The position numbers were made by a program, and so were the translations under genes. DNA of 64,000 nucleotides from Myxococcales bacterium (GTDB lineage: Bacteria; Myxococcota_A; Polyangia; Haliangiales; Haliangiaceae): contig JADKKI010000009.1 in the NCBI GenBank assembly GCA_016720595.1, forward strand, positions 124,001-188,000. The letters are read 5' to 3'. Shown here in pieces: positions 25,945-34,803 of this stretch (positions are counted from its first letter, which is position 1; each line of letters opens with the position of its first letter). The notes beneath the pieces are model-generated. The model was given only the letters and a program-made list of their open reading frames with translations. It did not search any database and had not been told where the DNA came from.

Positions 25945-27300
25945 CCTCGCCACCTCGAGATCGTGGCGGGTCAGCTCGCGACATCCGTCGAGATCGTGCG
26001 TGAAGGCCTCCGCGAGCGCGGCGTTGACCTTCGCACCGTAGGCGATCGCGATCACCTCGAAGTTGAGGCGGAAGCTGCGGTTGTCGAGGTTCGCGGTGCC
26101 GATCACGCCGATGTCGTCGTCGCACACCATGGTCTTGGCGTGGATGAACCGCGCGCGGTACTCGTAGACGCGCACGCCTGCTCCGATCAGCTCCGGGAGA
26201 TAGCTTCGCGCCGCGAGATCCACGAGCTTGCTGTCGCCGCGCTTGGGGATGATCAGCCGCACGTCCACACCGCGGAGGCCCGCGGAGATCAACGCGGTCA
26301 GCAGCGCATCGTCGGGGACGAAGTACGGCGTGGTCATCCACAGCCGCTCGGTGGACTGGTTGGTCGCGGTGAACAGCGCCTTGTGGATCGCGAACGCGCC
26401 GGAGTCCGGCCCGGAGCCGACGATCTGGATCACGTGCTCGCCGGCCTTCTCGTGAGTAGGAAACGTGTCGGCGTCGATCGGGCACATGGTCCCGGCGGCG
26501 TAGTACCAGTCCTCGACGAACATCCGCTGCAGGGGCCACACCGCCGCCCCAGTCATCCGGAGGTGCGTGTCGCGCCAGTAGTCCTTCGAGCGAGACGCGG
26601 AGTGGTTGTCGGTGATGTTCATGCCGCCGGTGAACCCGACACGGCCATCGCACACGACGATCTTGCGGTGCGTGCGGAAGTCCGGGCGGCGCAGCCGGAG
26701 CGAGCGCAGCTTGACCGGGTTGAACCACGCGAGCTCGATGCCCGCCGCGCGCAGCGGCGTGAGGAACTGCTTCTTCAGCTTGTTGGAGCCGGTCCAGTCC
26801 ACCACCATGCGGACGCTCACGCCGGCCTTGCGCCGCTCGATCAGCGCATCGCGCAGCTCGATGCCGATCTTGTCGGGCTCCCAGATGTAGTACTCGAGGT
26901 GGATGTGGTGCTGGGCGGCGGCCACGGCGGCGAGGATCGCCGCATACGCCGAATCGCCATCGACGTAGACGTCCACCTCCTGCGCCCGCAATGGCGAGGC
27001 CTCCCCGAGCTCCGTGGCCACGCGCGCGAGCTGGAGGTGCTCCACGTTGTGGACGTCGAGGGTGGCGAGTGCCTCGAGCGCCTCGCGGACCACACGCTTG
27101 CTCGCGTTGCGCTTGATCTTCTTTCGCTCGAGCCTGAGCGGCCCGATGATCCGATAGATCACGAGCCCGATCACTGGCAAGAACACCAGGGCGAACAGCC
27201 ACGCCAGGGTCGCGGTCGCGGAGCGCCGCTGCAGGATGATGACGACCGAGACGCTGATCACCCAGATCATCAGCCCGATCTCGACGAGCAGGATCCACAT
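25891..27300 (-). CDS. cls: Cardiolipin synthase (phospholipase D family)
   Basis: Starting at ATG 27300 (MWILLVEIGLMIW), the 469-residue protein has two N-terminal membrane helices, then two HKD phospholipase-D motifs: THRKIVVCDGRVGFTGG in the middle and IHAKTMVCDDDIGVIGTANLD near the C-terminus. This is the bacterial ClsA layout, which joins two phosphatidylglycerols into cardiolipin at the inner membrane. The ATG overlaps the stop of the DUF938 methyltransferase gene upstream. It is the last gene of that operon. Confidence 0.9.
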   Translation of the reverse strand: MWILLVEIGLMIWVISVSVVIILQRRSATATLAWLFALVFLPVIGLVIYRIIGPLRLERKKIKRNASKRVVREALEALATLDVHNVEHLQLARVATELGEASPLRAQEVDVYVDGDSAYAAILAAVAAAQHHIHLEYYIWEPDKIGIELRDALIERRKAGVSVRMVVDWTGSNKLKKQFLTPLRAAGIELAWFNPVKLRSLRLRRPDFRTHRKIVVCDGRVGFTGGMNITDNHSASRSKDYWRDTHLRMTGAAVWPLQRMFVEDWYYAAGTMCPIDADTFPTHEKAGEHVIQIVGSGPDSGAFAIHKALFTATNQSTERLWMTTPYFVPDDALLTALISAGLRGVDVRLIIPKRGDSKLVDLAARSYLPELIGAGVRVYEYRARFIHAKTMVCDDDIGVIGTANLDNRSFRLNFEVIAIAYGAKVNAALAEAFTHDLDGCRELTRHDLEVARLRTRFGQAAARLISPLL

Positions 27301-27893
27301 CACGCCCGCCGGAACATCAGCGAGTGGTTGTTCGCCGGCATCGCCACAGCACCACGCAGGACCAACCCGTGCGCCGCGGCGGCGGTGGTCAGGTCGCGTA
27401 CGTCGCGCACGCCCCAGCGTGGATCGCGGCCCTTGAGCGAGCGATCGAAGTCCTCGTTGGACGGGGCGGTGACGCCATCGAACCGGTACGGGCCGTAGGT
27501 GTACAGCAGCGCGCCGGGAGCGAGCCGAGCGCCGGCGCCCGCGAACAGCGCGAGTGCGGACTCCCACGGCGAGATGTGCACCATGTTGATGCACACGATC
27601 GCCGCGACCTGATCGACCACGCTCGGCCACGATGCGGTGACCTCGATCTCGAGCGGCGCAGCGAGGTTCGGTAACCCGGCCTCCTCACGCCACGCGGCGA
27701 TGCTCGCTCGCGCGCGCGGATCCGGATCGCTCGGCTGCCAGGTCAGGTGGGGGAACGCGCGCGCGAAGTGCACGGCGTGCTCGCCGCTTCCGCTGGCGAT
27801 CTCGAGCACGGTCCCGGTCGCGGGAAGCTCGCGCTCGAGCACCTCGCGGATCGGTTCGCGATTCCGCTCGGTGGCCGGGGCGTGCTGCTTCAC
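27300..27893 (-). CDS. DUF938-type SAM-dependent methyltransferase
   Basis: This 197-residue class I methyltransferase has AdoMet motif I at VLEIASGSGEHAVHFA (about 29-44) and the DUF938 hallmarks: RNREPIREVL at the N-terminus, PHLTWQPSDPDP after motif I, and INMVHISPWE at about 101-110. The start GTG overlaps the stop of the upstream thiopurine methyltransferase-like gene. The family has no settled substrate. It is in an operon with cls. Confidence 0.85.
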   Translation of the reverse strand: MKQHAPATERNREPIREVLERELPATGTVLEIASGSGEHAVHFARAFPHLTWQPSDPDPRARASIAAWREEAGLPNLAAPLEIEVTASWPSVVDQVAAIVCINMVHISPWESALALFAGAGARLAPGALLYTYGPYRFDGVTAPSNEDFDRSLKGRDPRWGVRDVRDLTTAAAAHGLVLRGAVAMPANNHSLMFRRA

Positions 27894-28513
27894 AAGGTCA
27901 CCGCGTAGCAGCGCTCGACGGAGCCGCTGATCTGGCCCACGCGGCCTCCGGTGGCCGGTCGCTCCGCGAGCTGCTCGACGTGCGGATACGTGGCGCGCAC
28001 CTCCGCATCGGTCAGCGCGAACGGGGGACCGCTCATCTGATCCTGTGGGTAGTCGAGCGTGATCAGCAGCGCGGGTGTGGCCGCGGGCGCGAGCGTGCGC
28101 AGGTGCGCGACGTAGCGTGTGCGGAGCTCCGGTGGGAGCGCGATCAGCGCGGCGCGATCGTAGATCGCGTCGATCCGCCCCACGTCCTCGCGCGTCACGG
28201 TGAACAGGTCGCCCGCGATCAGCGTGATCGGGCCGGCGCTGTAGCGCGCGAGCTCGCCGTGCTGGGTCACGGTGGGGGTGAGCTGGTGCTCGGCGAAGAA
28301 CGCCTTCACCGCGTCCTCGACGAGCTCGATGCCGATCACGGTGTGGCCGCGGCCGGCGAGGAACGCCAGGTCATCGGTCTTGCCGCACAGCGGGACGAGG
28401 ACGTGCGTCTTCGGCAGCCGATCGGCGAACTTCTCGAGGAACGTGTTGGGCGCGCCCTCGTGGAACGCGATCCGGCCCTCGCTCCACGCCGTCTTCCAGA
28501 ACTCGGGTTGCAT
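27890..28513 (-). CDS. Thiopurine S-methyltransferase family protein
   Basis: This 207-residue protein starts MQPEFWKTAWSEGRIAFHEG, matching the N-terminal signature of bacterial TPMT enzymes (W...W..G...FH). VLVPLCGKTDDLAFLAGRGHTVIGIE is the AdoMet motif in TPMT form. YDRAALIALPPELRTRYVAHL is the conserved TPMT core. Bacterial members methylate thiols, selenium or tellurium oxyanions, so a detoxification role is the family expectation. The upstream methyltransferase gene at 28532 lies 18 bases away on the same strand. Confidence 0.88.
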   Translation of the reverse strand: MQPEFWKTAWSEGRIAFHEGAPNTFLEKFADRLPKTHVLVPLCGKTDDLAFLAGRGHTVIGIELVEDAVKAFFAEHQLTPTVTQHGELARYSAGPITLIAGDLFTVTREDVGRIDAIYDRAALIALPPELRTRYVAHLRTLAPAATPALLITLDYPQDQMSGPPFALTDAEVRATYPHVEQLAERPATGGRVGQISGSVERCYAVTL

Positions 28514-28531
28514 GCGGCTCTAGCTTAACGC

Positions 28532-29344
28532 CTACCGGACGCGCGCACTGACCACGGGCACCACCCACAGCGCGAACCGCTCCGGATCGCGGATGCACTC
28601 GATGGTCGCGTCGAAGTGATCGCGGACCTTCTCGGGCGGCCAGCCGAGGTAGCCGGCGAGCGATTCGGTGTAGCCATCCCGCCACGCCTCGAAGATCGCG
28701 GCGAACGTCTCGCGCGGGACGCGCTGCGTATCGACCATCACGTAGTCGATCGCGATGTCGTCCACGGGCAGTGCGCGGAGGTGGTGGAAGATGTGGCGAC
28801 CGATGTGGAGATCGATCCCGGCCGCGCGGTTGTAGGCGCGGGGGCCCGCGTGCCAGAACGCGCCGACGTCGAGCCGCGCGGGGCCCGCGTGGATCATGTC
28901 GTAGTCCTCCGGGATCACGTGCAGCACACCGCCAGGCCGGGTGACACGCACCATCTCCGCGAGGATCGCCTCGGGGCGCGGCACGGCCTGGAGCAGGTGG
29001 CGGCACACCACGAGATCGAACGAGGCGGCGGGGAACGGCAGCTCGAACGCATCCGCCTGCGTGAACGTCAGCCGATCGGCGAGGGCGGCATAGCGGCGCC
29101 GCGCGAGCTCGAGGTGCGGCTCGAGCAGATCGACGCCCGTGATCTGCGCGCGGGGAAACACCTCGGCGAGCCGGGACGAGATCTCACCGGTCCCACACCC
29201 GACATCCAGGATCGCAGGTGCGTCCGGCAGCCGGTGCCGGCGCAGGATCGGGAGCTCTTGCGGCCAGATCGCCTGAGCCTGCGAGGCGAGGTTGCGCACC
29301 ATCGACTCGTCGGCCATCTCCTTGGCCTGCGGATTTCGATCCAT
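28532..29344 (-). CDS. Class I SAM-dependent methyltransferase
   Basis: This 270-residue protein has AdoMet motif I ILDVGCGTGEISSRLAEVF at about 45-63, the acidic residue ending strand 2 (ITGVDLLEPHL), QADAFELPF and the motif SFDLVVCRHLLQAVP. These are features of the large UbiE/Methyltransf_11 group. The C-terminal 110 residues (from HAGPARLDVGAFW) belong to no domain I recognise and may bind substrate. It is the first gene of the operon 29344-25891 (three methyltransferases and cls). Confidence 0.8.
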   Translation of the reverse strand: MDRNPQAKEMADESMVRNLASQAQAIWPQELPILRRHRLPDAPAILDVGCGTGEISSRLAEVFPRAQITGVDLLEPHLELARRRYAALADRLTFTQADAFELPFPAASFDLVVCRHLLQAVPRPEAILAEMVRVTRPGGVLHVIPEDYDMIHAGPARLDVGAFWHAGPRAYNRAAGIDLHIGRHIFHHLRALPVDDIAIDYVMVDTQRVPRETFAAIFEAWRDGYTESLAGYLGWPPEKVRDHFDATIECIRDPERFALWVVPVVSARVR

Positions 29345-29495
29345 GGCAGGACCTTACCGCGTGGTGACCACGCGATCAGATCCAGGTGACACCACACGCA
29401 GGCAGCACAGAGCGTGTTGCCGCGCGATGGTGGGTTGGGAGTGACGTCAAAGAGGCAGAGACAACGAGCTCACTGTGGGCCTGCGCCCGCAGTGG

Positions 29496-29723
29496 TTACT
29501 CCTTGTTCTTGATCTCGGTGACCTCGTTGCGGACGGTCTGCGCGAAGGTCTTCAGCTCCTGCATCGCGCCGCGAACGCGGGTACCAGCGGCCTTGTTGCC
29601 GTCGTTGTAGAACTTCTCGAAGTCCGCCTTCATGTTGGCGACCATCTGAACCAGCTCGTTGTAGCGAGCGGTGGTGGAGGTGGACGTGGACTCCGACTGG
29701 CCGTTTTCGTTTTGGGTCTCCAT
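29496..29723 (-). CDS. Histone H1-like (Hc1-type) protein
   Basis: From ATG 29723 the protein has 75 residues: a Ser/Thr/Asn-rich N-terminus, then a helical hairpin carrying FEKFYNDGNKAAGTRVRGAM at about 35-54. The phrase GNKAAGTRVR is the conserved core of bacterial H1-like proteins such as chlamydial Hc1 and its Bacteroidota relatives, which bind and condense DNA. An upstream in-frame ATG at 29756 could add residues. The Lys-rich tail of classical Hc1 is short here (EIKNKE). It lies between the methyltransferase operon and the OPT transporter. Confidence 0.72.
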   Translation of the reverse strand: METQNENGQSESTSTSTTARYNELVQMVANMKADFEKFYNDGNKAAGTRVRGAMQELKTFAQTVRNEVTEIKNKE

Positions 29724-29833
29724 GAGGGGGGCTACCTTGCCCCATCTGTCTGACATCTGCACCTGAATCGTGTTCTCTCAATGATTCCAGTGAATCCCAG
29801 ACCACCAGTTTCCTGGGGTAACGTCTCCGACCC

Positions 29834-31648
29834 GTGAAATCAGCGCCTGAAGAGGATCCCGAGGCCATCTGGCTGCGTGACGTTTATCGGCCGAACGAGC
29901 CGAATCTGACGCTGCGCGCAGTGCTCGGCGGCGTCGTGATCGGCGCCGTGATGTGTCTGTCGAACATCTACGTGTTCTTCAAGACCGGCTGGAGCCTCGG
30001 CGTCACGTTGACCGCGTGCATCCTCGCGTTCTCGGCGTTCCAGGCGCTGAAGGCCGTCGGCGTGATCAAGAAGCCGCTGACGATCCTCGAGAACAACGCG
30101 CTCACGACCGTTGCCTCGGGCGCGGGCTACATGACCGCTGGCGGCAACATGGCGGCGTTCGGCGCGCTGATGATGGCGACCACGGTGCGCCCGGACTCGG
30201 TCGGGATGATCGCGTGGTTCGGCGTGATCGCGGCGCTCGGCGTGTTCGCGGCGATTCCGATCAAGCGCCAGCTGATCAACAAGGAGGCGCTGCCGTTCCC
30301 CACCGGCACGGCGACGGCGGAGACCATCCGCTCGATCCACGATGCCGCTGCGGGCAAAGGCGCCAGCGCGGCCAAGGCGCTCGCATACTCCGCGCTGTTC
30401 GGCGCCGTGCTCGCGTGGCTCCGCGATGCGTGGAAGGTGATCCCCGGGACGATCGCACCGGGCTTCACGATCGCCGGCAGCACGCTCGCGAAGTGGACGA
30501 TCGCGATCAAGATGGAGGTGGTGCTCCTCGGCGCCGGCGCGCTGATGTCGTTCCGCACCGGCTGGTCGCTGCTCCTCGGCGGCGTGCTGACCTATGGCTT
30601 CCTCGGGCCCTCGCTCCTCGAGCGCGGTCTGATCGAGGCGGTGAGCTACAAGGCCGTGGTCGCGTGGACGTTGTGGCCGGGGGCGGCGCTGCTCGTCGGC
30701 GCGGGGCTGACCTCGTTCGCGCTCGATTGGCGCAGCCTCGCACGCGCGTTCACCGGCCTGGGCGCGATGTTCAACAAGGAGAAGCGCGCCGCCGCGGCCG
30801 CGCAGGGCATCGGCGCGGTGGAGAGCCCGGAGTGGTGGTTCCCCGCGGGGTTCATGGTGCTGACGCCGCTGATCGTCGTGTTGATGTCGGTGATGTTCCA
30901 CATCCCGATCTGGGCGGCGCTGATCGCGGTGCCGCTCGCGGTGCTGATGGGCTTCGTCGCCGCGCGCGTGACCGGCGAGACCGATGTGACTCCGACCAAG
31001 GCGCTCGGGCCGGTCACCCAGATGATGTATGGCGTGATCACGCCCGGGAACCTCTCGGGCAACATCATGTCCGCCAACGTCACCGGCGGGATCGGGCTGC
31101 ACGCCGCCGATCTGCTGACCACGCTGAAGACGGGCTGGCTGCTCGGCGCGAAGCCGCGGCACCAGCTCTATGCGCAGCTGTTCGGCGTGCTCGCCGGCGC
31201 GGCGATCGTGGTGCCCGCGTTCAACCTCGTGATCCCCGATCCGAGCGTCCTCGGTGGAGACGAGTGGCCGGCGCCTTCGTGCGTGGTGTGGGCCGGCGTC
31301 TCGAAGGCCTTCGCCGGCGGGCTCGATTCGCTGCATCACTCGTCGAAGATCGCGATCCTCGTCGGGCTCGGGCTCGGGATCGCGATGGCGATCGTCGAGA
31401 AGTACGCCTCGAAGCGCGCCAAGGCGTGGATCCCGTCACCCTACGGCGTGGGGCTCGCGATGGTGGTGCCCGCGAGCAACAGCATCATGATGTTCCTCGG
31501 CGCGACGATCGCGGAGCTGATCCGGCGCCGGGCGCCGAAGTTCGAGAGCTATGTGGTCCCGGTGGCCTCCGGCCTGATCGCGGGTGAGGCGCTGATGGGC
31601 ATCGTGATCTCGATGCTGACCGTCGCGGGCATCTCGCTCGCATTGTGA
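29834..31648 (+). CDS. OPT-family oligopeptide transporter
   Basis: This 604-residue protein has about 14-16 membrane helices. NIYVFFKTGWSLGVTLTACILAF near the N-terminus is the OPT signature, and NALTTVASGAGYMTAGGNMAAFGAL and FPTGTATAETIRSIHDA are typical internal motifs of the bacterial OPT branch. The family imports small peptides or metal chelates by proton symport. It starts at GTG 29834. No partner genes are obvious; the lipoprotein at 31661 follows after 12 bases and may be co-transcribed. Confidence 0.87.
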   Translation: MKSAPEEDPEAIWLRDVYRPNEPNLTLRAVLGGVVIGAVMCLSNIYVFFKTGWSLGVTLTACILAFSAFQALKAVGVIKKPLTILENNALTTVASGAGYMTAGGNMAAFGALMMATTVRPDSVGMIAWFGVIAALGVFAAIPIKRQLINKEALPFPTGTATAETIRSIHDAAAGKGASAAKALAYSALFGAVLAWLRDAWKVIPGTIAPGFTIAGSTLAKWTIAIKMEVVLLGAGALMSFRTGWSLLLGGVLTYGFLGPSLLERGLIEAVSYKAVVAWTLWPGAALLVGAGLTSFALDWRSLARAFTGLGAMFNKEKRAAAAAQGIGAVESPEWWFPAGFMVLTPLIVVLMSVMFHIPIWAALIAVPLAVLMGFVAARVTGETDVTPTKALGPVTQMMYGVITPGNLSGNIMSANVTGGIGLHAADLLTTLKTGWLLGAKPRHQLYAQLFGVLAGAAIVVPAFNLVIPDPSVLGGDEWPAPSCVVWAGVSKAFAGGLDSLHHSSKIAILVGLGLGIAMAIVEKYASKRAKAWIPSPYGVGLAMVVPASNSIMMFLGATIAELIRRRAPKFESYVVPVASGLIAGEALMGIVISMLTVAGISLAL

Positions 31649-31660
31649 TAAGAGCGCGGG

Positions 31661-32284
31661 ATGCGCCGCTCGCTCCTCGCCCTGTTCGTGATCTCGTGCG
31701 GAGGCACGCCCAAGGCCCCCGCGCCGGCACAGCCTCCCGTTGCGCCGCCGAACGCGCCGGCGGTGGCCAAGATGGCCTCGTTCACCGCGAACGGGTACAC
31801 GCTGACGGGCGCCGAGTACTGGCCGTATGTCGGCACGGCGGACATCGACTATCCGGCCGAGGTGCTGTGGGGGTTCTATCCGGAGAAGGGCGTGGTCCCC
31901 GAGGGCGAGACCGATCCGAACCCGGGCTCGGCGCGACCCGAGGCGATCGCGTGTGCCGAGAAGGCGTTCGCGGCGCTCCAGGCGTTCATCGCCTCCGATC
32001 CCCCGGTGCTGAAGAAGATCGTCGCGGCGGGCGAGAAGACGGGCACCGTGGTGCCGCGGTTCTATCTGTGGACCAATGACTATGGCCGCGCGGCCTCGCC
32101 GTTTCCGCCGGGCATGCGCGAGGCGCGGCTGTGGTGGTGGGCGCGCAAGCAGCCCGCTCCGCCGAAGCCGCCGGGCTACTGGAAGTGGGAGTCCGTGCTC
32201 ACCCAGAGCGGCGAGTGCGTGATCCCGCACCAGCCTCAGATCGACGAGTACCTCGCGGAGATGTGGGCCAAGGTCCCGCAGTAG
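31661..32284 (+). CDS. Lipoprotein of unknown function
   Basis: This 207-residue protein starts MRRSLLALFVISCGG (lipobox VISC), then a Pro/Ala linker to about 38. The mature domain has many aromatics (GYTLTGAEYWPYVG, ARLWWWARKQ, GYWKWESV), with no recognised family. Its stop overlaps the start of the M1 peptidase gene (TAGTG), so the two are probably translated together. It could be an accessory protein for the peptidase. Confidence 0.65.
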   Translation: MRRSLLALFVISCGGTPKAPAPAQPPVAPPNAPAVAKMASFTANGYTLTGAEYWPYVGTADIDYPAEVLWGFYPEKGVVPEGETDPNPGSARPEAIACAEKAFAALQAFIASDPPVLKKIVAAGEKTGTVVPRFYLWTNDYGRAASPFPPGMREARLWWWARKQPAPPKPPGYWKWESVLTQSGECVIPHQPQIDEYLAEMWAKVPQ

Positions 32285-34101
32285 TGCGCTCGCTGGCCTG
32301 CCTGCTCGCGATCGCCGCTGCCTGCAAGGGAAGCGCGCGCCCCGACAGCGAGCCGATCAAGCACGATCCGCACTCGCAGGCGAACCCCGAGAGGATCGCG
32401 GTCTCGCACCTCGCACTCGCGCTCGACGTCGATTTCAAGGCACAGACGCTGACCGGCACCGCCACGCTCTCGTTCGTGCGCCGCGATCGCGCCGCGCGCG
32501 AAGTGATCCTCGATACCGATGGGCTCGCGATCGGGGCGGTCACGGACTGCACGTCGAAGCAGCCGGTGCGATCCCGCCTCGCACCGGCGGTGAAGGTCCT
32601 CGGTCAGGCGCTGACCGTGGAGCTCGCGAGCGATTGCATCGTCATCGCGTATCACACCACGGCCGCGGCTCGCGCCCTGCTGTGGGTCGACCCGGCAGGC
32701 ACGGCGGGCAAGCAGCACCCGATGCTGTTCACCCAGTCCGAGCCGATCCTGGCGCGCACCTGGATCCCGCTCCAGGATTCACCGGGCGTGCGCTTCACCT
32801 ACGACGCGACGATCCGCGTGCCGCCCGGCCAGTGGGCGCTGATGAGCGCCGAGAACCCGCAGACCATCGCGCCCGATGGCGTGTTCCGGTTCACGATGGC
32901 GCAGCCGATCCCGAGCTACCTGATGGCGCTCGCCGTCGGGGACTTCGCGTTCAAGCCGCTCGGGCCACGCAGCGGCGTGTACGCGGAGCCCAGCGTGGTC
33001 GAGTCCGCTGCGAACGAGTTCGTCGAGGTCGAGGCGATGATGACCGCGGCCGAACAGCTCTACGGGCCGTACCGCTGGGGGCGCTACGACATGCTCGTGC
33101 TCCCGCCGAGCTTTCCGTTCGGCGGGATGGAGAACCCGCGGTTGACGTTCCTGACCCCGACGGTGATCGCGGGTGATCGCTCGCTGGTGTCGCTGATCGC
33201 GCACGAGCTCGCACACTCGTGGTCAGGCAACCTGGTCACGAACTCGACGTGGAACGACGTCTGGCTCAACGAGGGCTTCACCACGTACGTCGAGCGCCGG
33301 TTGATGGAGAAGCTCCGCGGCAAGGAGACCTCGGATGTGCAGTGGGCGATCGGCACGCAGGATCTGAGCAAGACGCTCGCCGAGTACAGCCCCACCGACC
33401 CGCGCACGTTCCTCGCGCTCCGCACGCGATCGGATCAGGATCCCGATGACACCGGGCCCACGGACGTGGCGTACGAGAAGGGCGCGCTGCTGCTTCGCGC
33501 GCTCGAGCTCGCGTTCGGGCGCGAGACGTTCGATGCGTTCCTGCGGCGAAGGTTCGATCGGCGCGCGTTCCAATCCTCCGATACGGAGACGTTCGAGACC
33601 GAGGTCAACGCCGAGCTGTTCGCCAAGCACCCCGTCGGCTGGAGCGTCGCGACGTGGCTCCATGCGGGCGGCATCCCGAACACCACGCCGGCGCCGACGT
33701 CGGCGAAGGTCACCGAGATCGAGCAGCTGGCCAAAACCGTCTCGCTGCCTCCCGCCGGCTGGGACACGCTCGACTGGGTGATCTACCTGCGCGCGATCCC
33801 ACCCACGGTCACCTCCGCGCAGCTCGAGGCGCTCGATGCGGCGTATCACCTGACCACGGGCAACACCGAGATCTTGATGTTCTGGTTGCCGCTGCTGATC
33901 AACGCAGACGTGACGCGTGCGGCTCCCGTGGTGGAGAGCTTTCTCACCACGGTCGGGCGCCGCCGCATGGTGCGCCCGGTCTACGTGGCCCTGATGGGGA
34001 AGAACGATCGGTGGCGAGCACTCGCACGCTCGATCTTCGCGAAGGCCGCGGCCGGCTATCACCCGCTGACCCGGGACATGGTCGGCGAGCTCGTGAAGTG
34101 A
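32284..34101 (+). CDS. M1-family aminopeptidase lipoprotein
   Basis: Translation begins at GTG 32284 and gives 605 residues. The signal ends at C14 (IAAAC), so the enzyme is lipid-anchored. The M1 features are complete: exopeptidase motif GGMEN at 280-284, zinc motif HELAH at 307-311 and third zinc ligand E330 in WLNEGFTTYVE. The layout (N-terminal beta domain, catalytic domain, C-terminal helical domain) resembles leukotriene-A4-hydrolase-type members. It probably trims peptides in the periplasm. Confidence 0.9.
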   Translation: MRSLACLLAIAAACKGSARPDSEPIKHDPHSQANPERIAVSHLALALDVDFKAQTLTGTATLSFVRRDRAAREVILDTDGLAIGAVTDCTSKQPVRSRLAPAVKVLGQALTVELASDCIVIAYHTTAAARALLWVDPAGTAGKQHPMLFTQSEPILARTWIPLQDSPGVRFTYDATIRVPPGQWALMSAENPQTIAPDGVFRFTMAQPIPSYLMALAVGDFAFKPLGPRSGVYAEPSVVESAANEFVEVEAMMTAAEQLYGPYRWGRYDMLVLPPSFPFGGMENPRLTFLTPTVIAGDRSLVSLIAHELAHSWSGNLVTNSTWNDVWLNEGFTTYVERRLMEKLRGKETSDVQWAIGTQDLSKTLAEYSPTDPRTFLALRTRSDQDPDDTGPTDVAYEKGALLLRALELAFGRETFDAFLRRRFDRRAFQSSDTETFETEVNAELFAKHPVGWSVATWLHAGGIPNTTPAPTSAKVTEIEQLAKTVSLPPAGWDTLDWVIYLRAIPPTVTSAQLEALDAAYHLTTGNTEILMFWLPLLINADVTRAAPVVESFLTTVGRRRMVRPVYVALMGKNDRWRALARSIFAKAAAGYHPLTRDMVGELVK

Positions 34102-34196
34102 TCAGGCGCCCGCATGGTGTATTCGTGCGTGGCGCCGCCAGGGGGCCGCGCTGAGCGGGGGGGGGGAGCCGAGCCCGCTGGATGCGTGACGAGTCC

Positions 34197-34214
34197 CGAG
34201 TCGTACGCGACTCG
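34197..34214. terminator. Hairpin between convergent genes
   Basis: A perfect 7-base-pair hairpin with a 4-base TACG loop (CGAGTCG TACG CGACTCG) lies between the stop of the M1 peptidase gene (34101) and the stop of the convergent gene at 34217. It has no clear T-run, so it is not a textbook intrinsic terminator, but the position suits a bidirectional one. The spacer also holds a 10-G run at 34157-34166. Confidence 0.4.
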
Positions 34215-34216
34215 TC

Positions 34217-34468
34217 TCAGGCGCCGGCTTCGGCGCGCACGGCGAGCGTGAACGACGCGGCCTCGGGCACGCCCTTCTTCACGGCGGCCTCGCAGGCCTT
34301 GGCCCACGCGGCGGGATCGGTCTTGCTACCACCGAGATCGACCCAGATCTTGATCACGTCGACGTCGTCCCCGGAGGGACGGACCTGCACCTCGACGGCC
34401 CTGGTGCCGGAGGTCTCGAACGTCTTGACGAACGCCTCGACGGCGGCAGCAGCCCGGTTGATGTCCAT
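34217..34468 (-). CDS. Small conserved-looking protein, unknown
   Basis: This 83-residue protein (MDINRAAAAVEAFVKTFETSG) alternates a helix, a beta-hairpin with VEVQVRPSGDDVDVIKIWVDLGG, and a helix. The fold is possibly a small alpha/beta domain related to the NifU or dodecin-like size class, but I do not recognise the family. It lies 16 bases downstream of the BolA gene and is probably in its operon. Confidence 0.6.
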   Translation of the reverse strand: MDINRAAAAVEAFVKTFETSGTRAVEVQVRPSGDDVDVIKIWVDLGGSKTDPAAWAKACEAAVKKGVPEAASFTLAVRAEAGA

Positions 34469-34484
34469 GCCGCGAGCTTAGCGG

Positions 34485-34742
34485 CTACGGGGTCTTGGTC
34501 GTCAGCGAATCGACCGCGTGGACGGGCGGGTTCGCACCGTTGATCAGGTGCTTGATCGCGCCCAGCACGAGGCGCTGCTGCTCGAGCATGCTCTTGCCGG
34601 CGAAGCCGGTGGACACCACGCCGATCCGCCAGTGACCGCCACCACCGGAGACCTCGACGGCGGCATCGGGCAGCTTCTCCTTGATCGCGGAGGTGATCGC
34701 CTGCTCGACGGAGCCAACGAAGTCGGTCGCGTGATCGCTCAT
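34485..34742 (-). CDS. BolA-family protein
   Basis: Starting at ATG 34742 (MSDHATDFVGSVEQ), the 85-residue protein shows the BolA pattern: helix 1, a GGGGHWRIGVVSTGFAGKSM loop-strand region with the conserved His, helix QQRLVLGAIKHLIN and the terminal PPVHAVDSLTTKTP, where the second His lies. BolA proteins pair with monothiol glutaredoxins in iron-sulfur handling and affect envelope and stress genes. There is no glutaredoxin gene next to it. It belongs to a four-gene strand run: 35559-35278, 35262-34804, 34742-34485, 34468-34217. Confidence 0.85.
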   Translation of the reverse strand: MSDHATDFVGSVEQAITSAIKEKLPDAAVEVSGGGGHWRIGVVSTGFAGKSMLEQQRLVLGAIKHLINGANPPVHAVDSLTTKTP

Positions 34743-34803
34743 GCACCCTCGTTGCCACGAAAGCCCGGGTGACACAAGCCCGGCCCGCGGCGGGCAACCC
34801 CGA

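Noticed and set aside
29840..31339. Minus-strand frame of about 500 codons opposite the OPT transporter
   Set aside because: Its product is Arg/His-rich with no hydrophobic pattern. The plus strand encodes a clear OPT protein.
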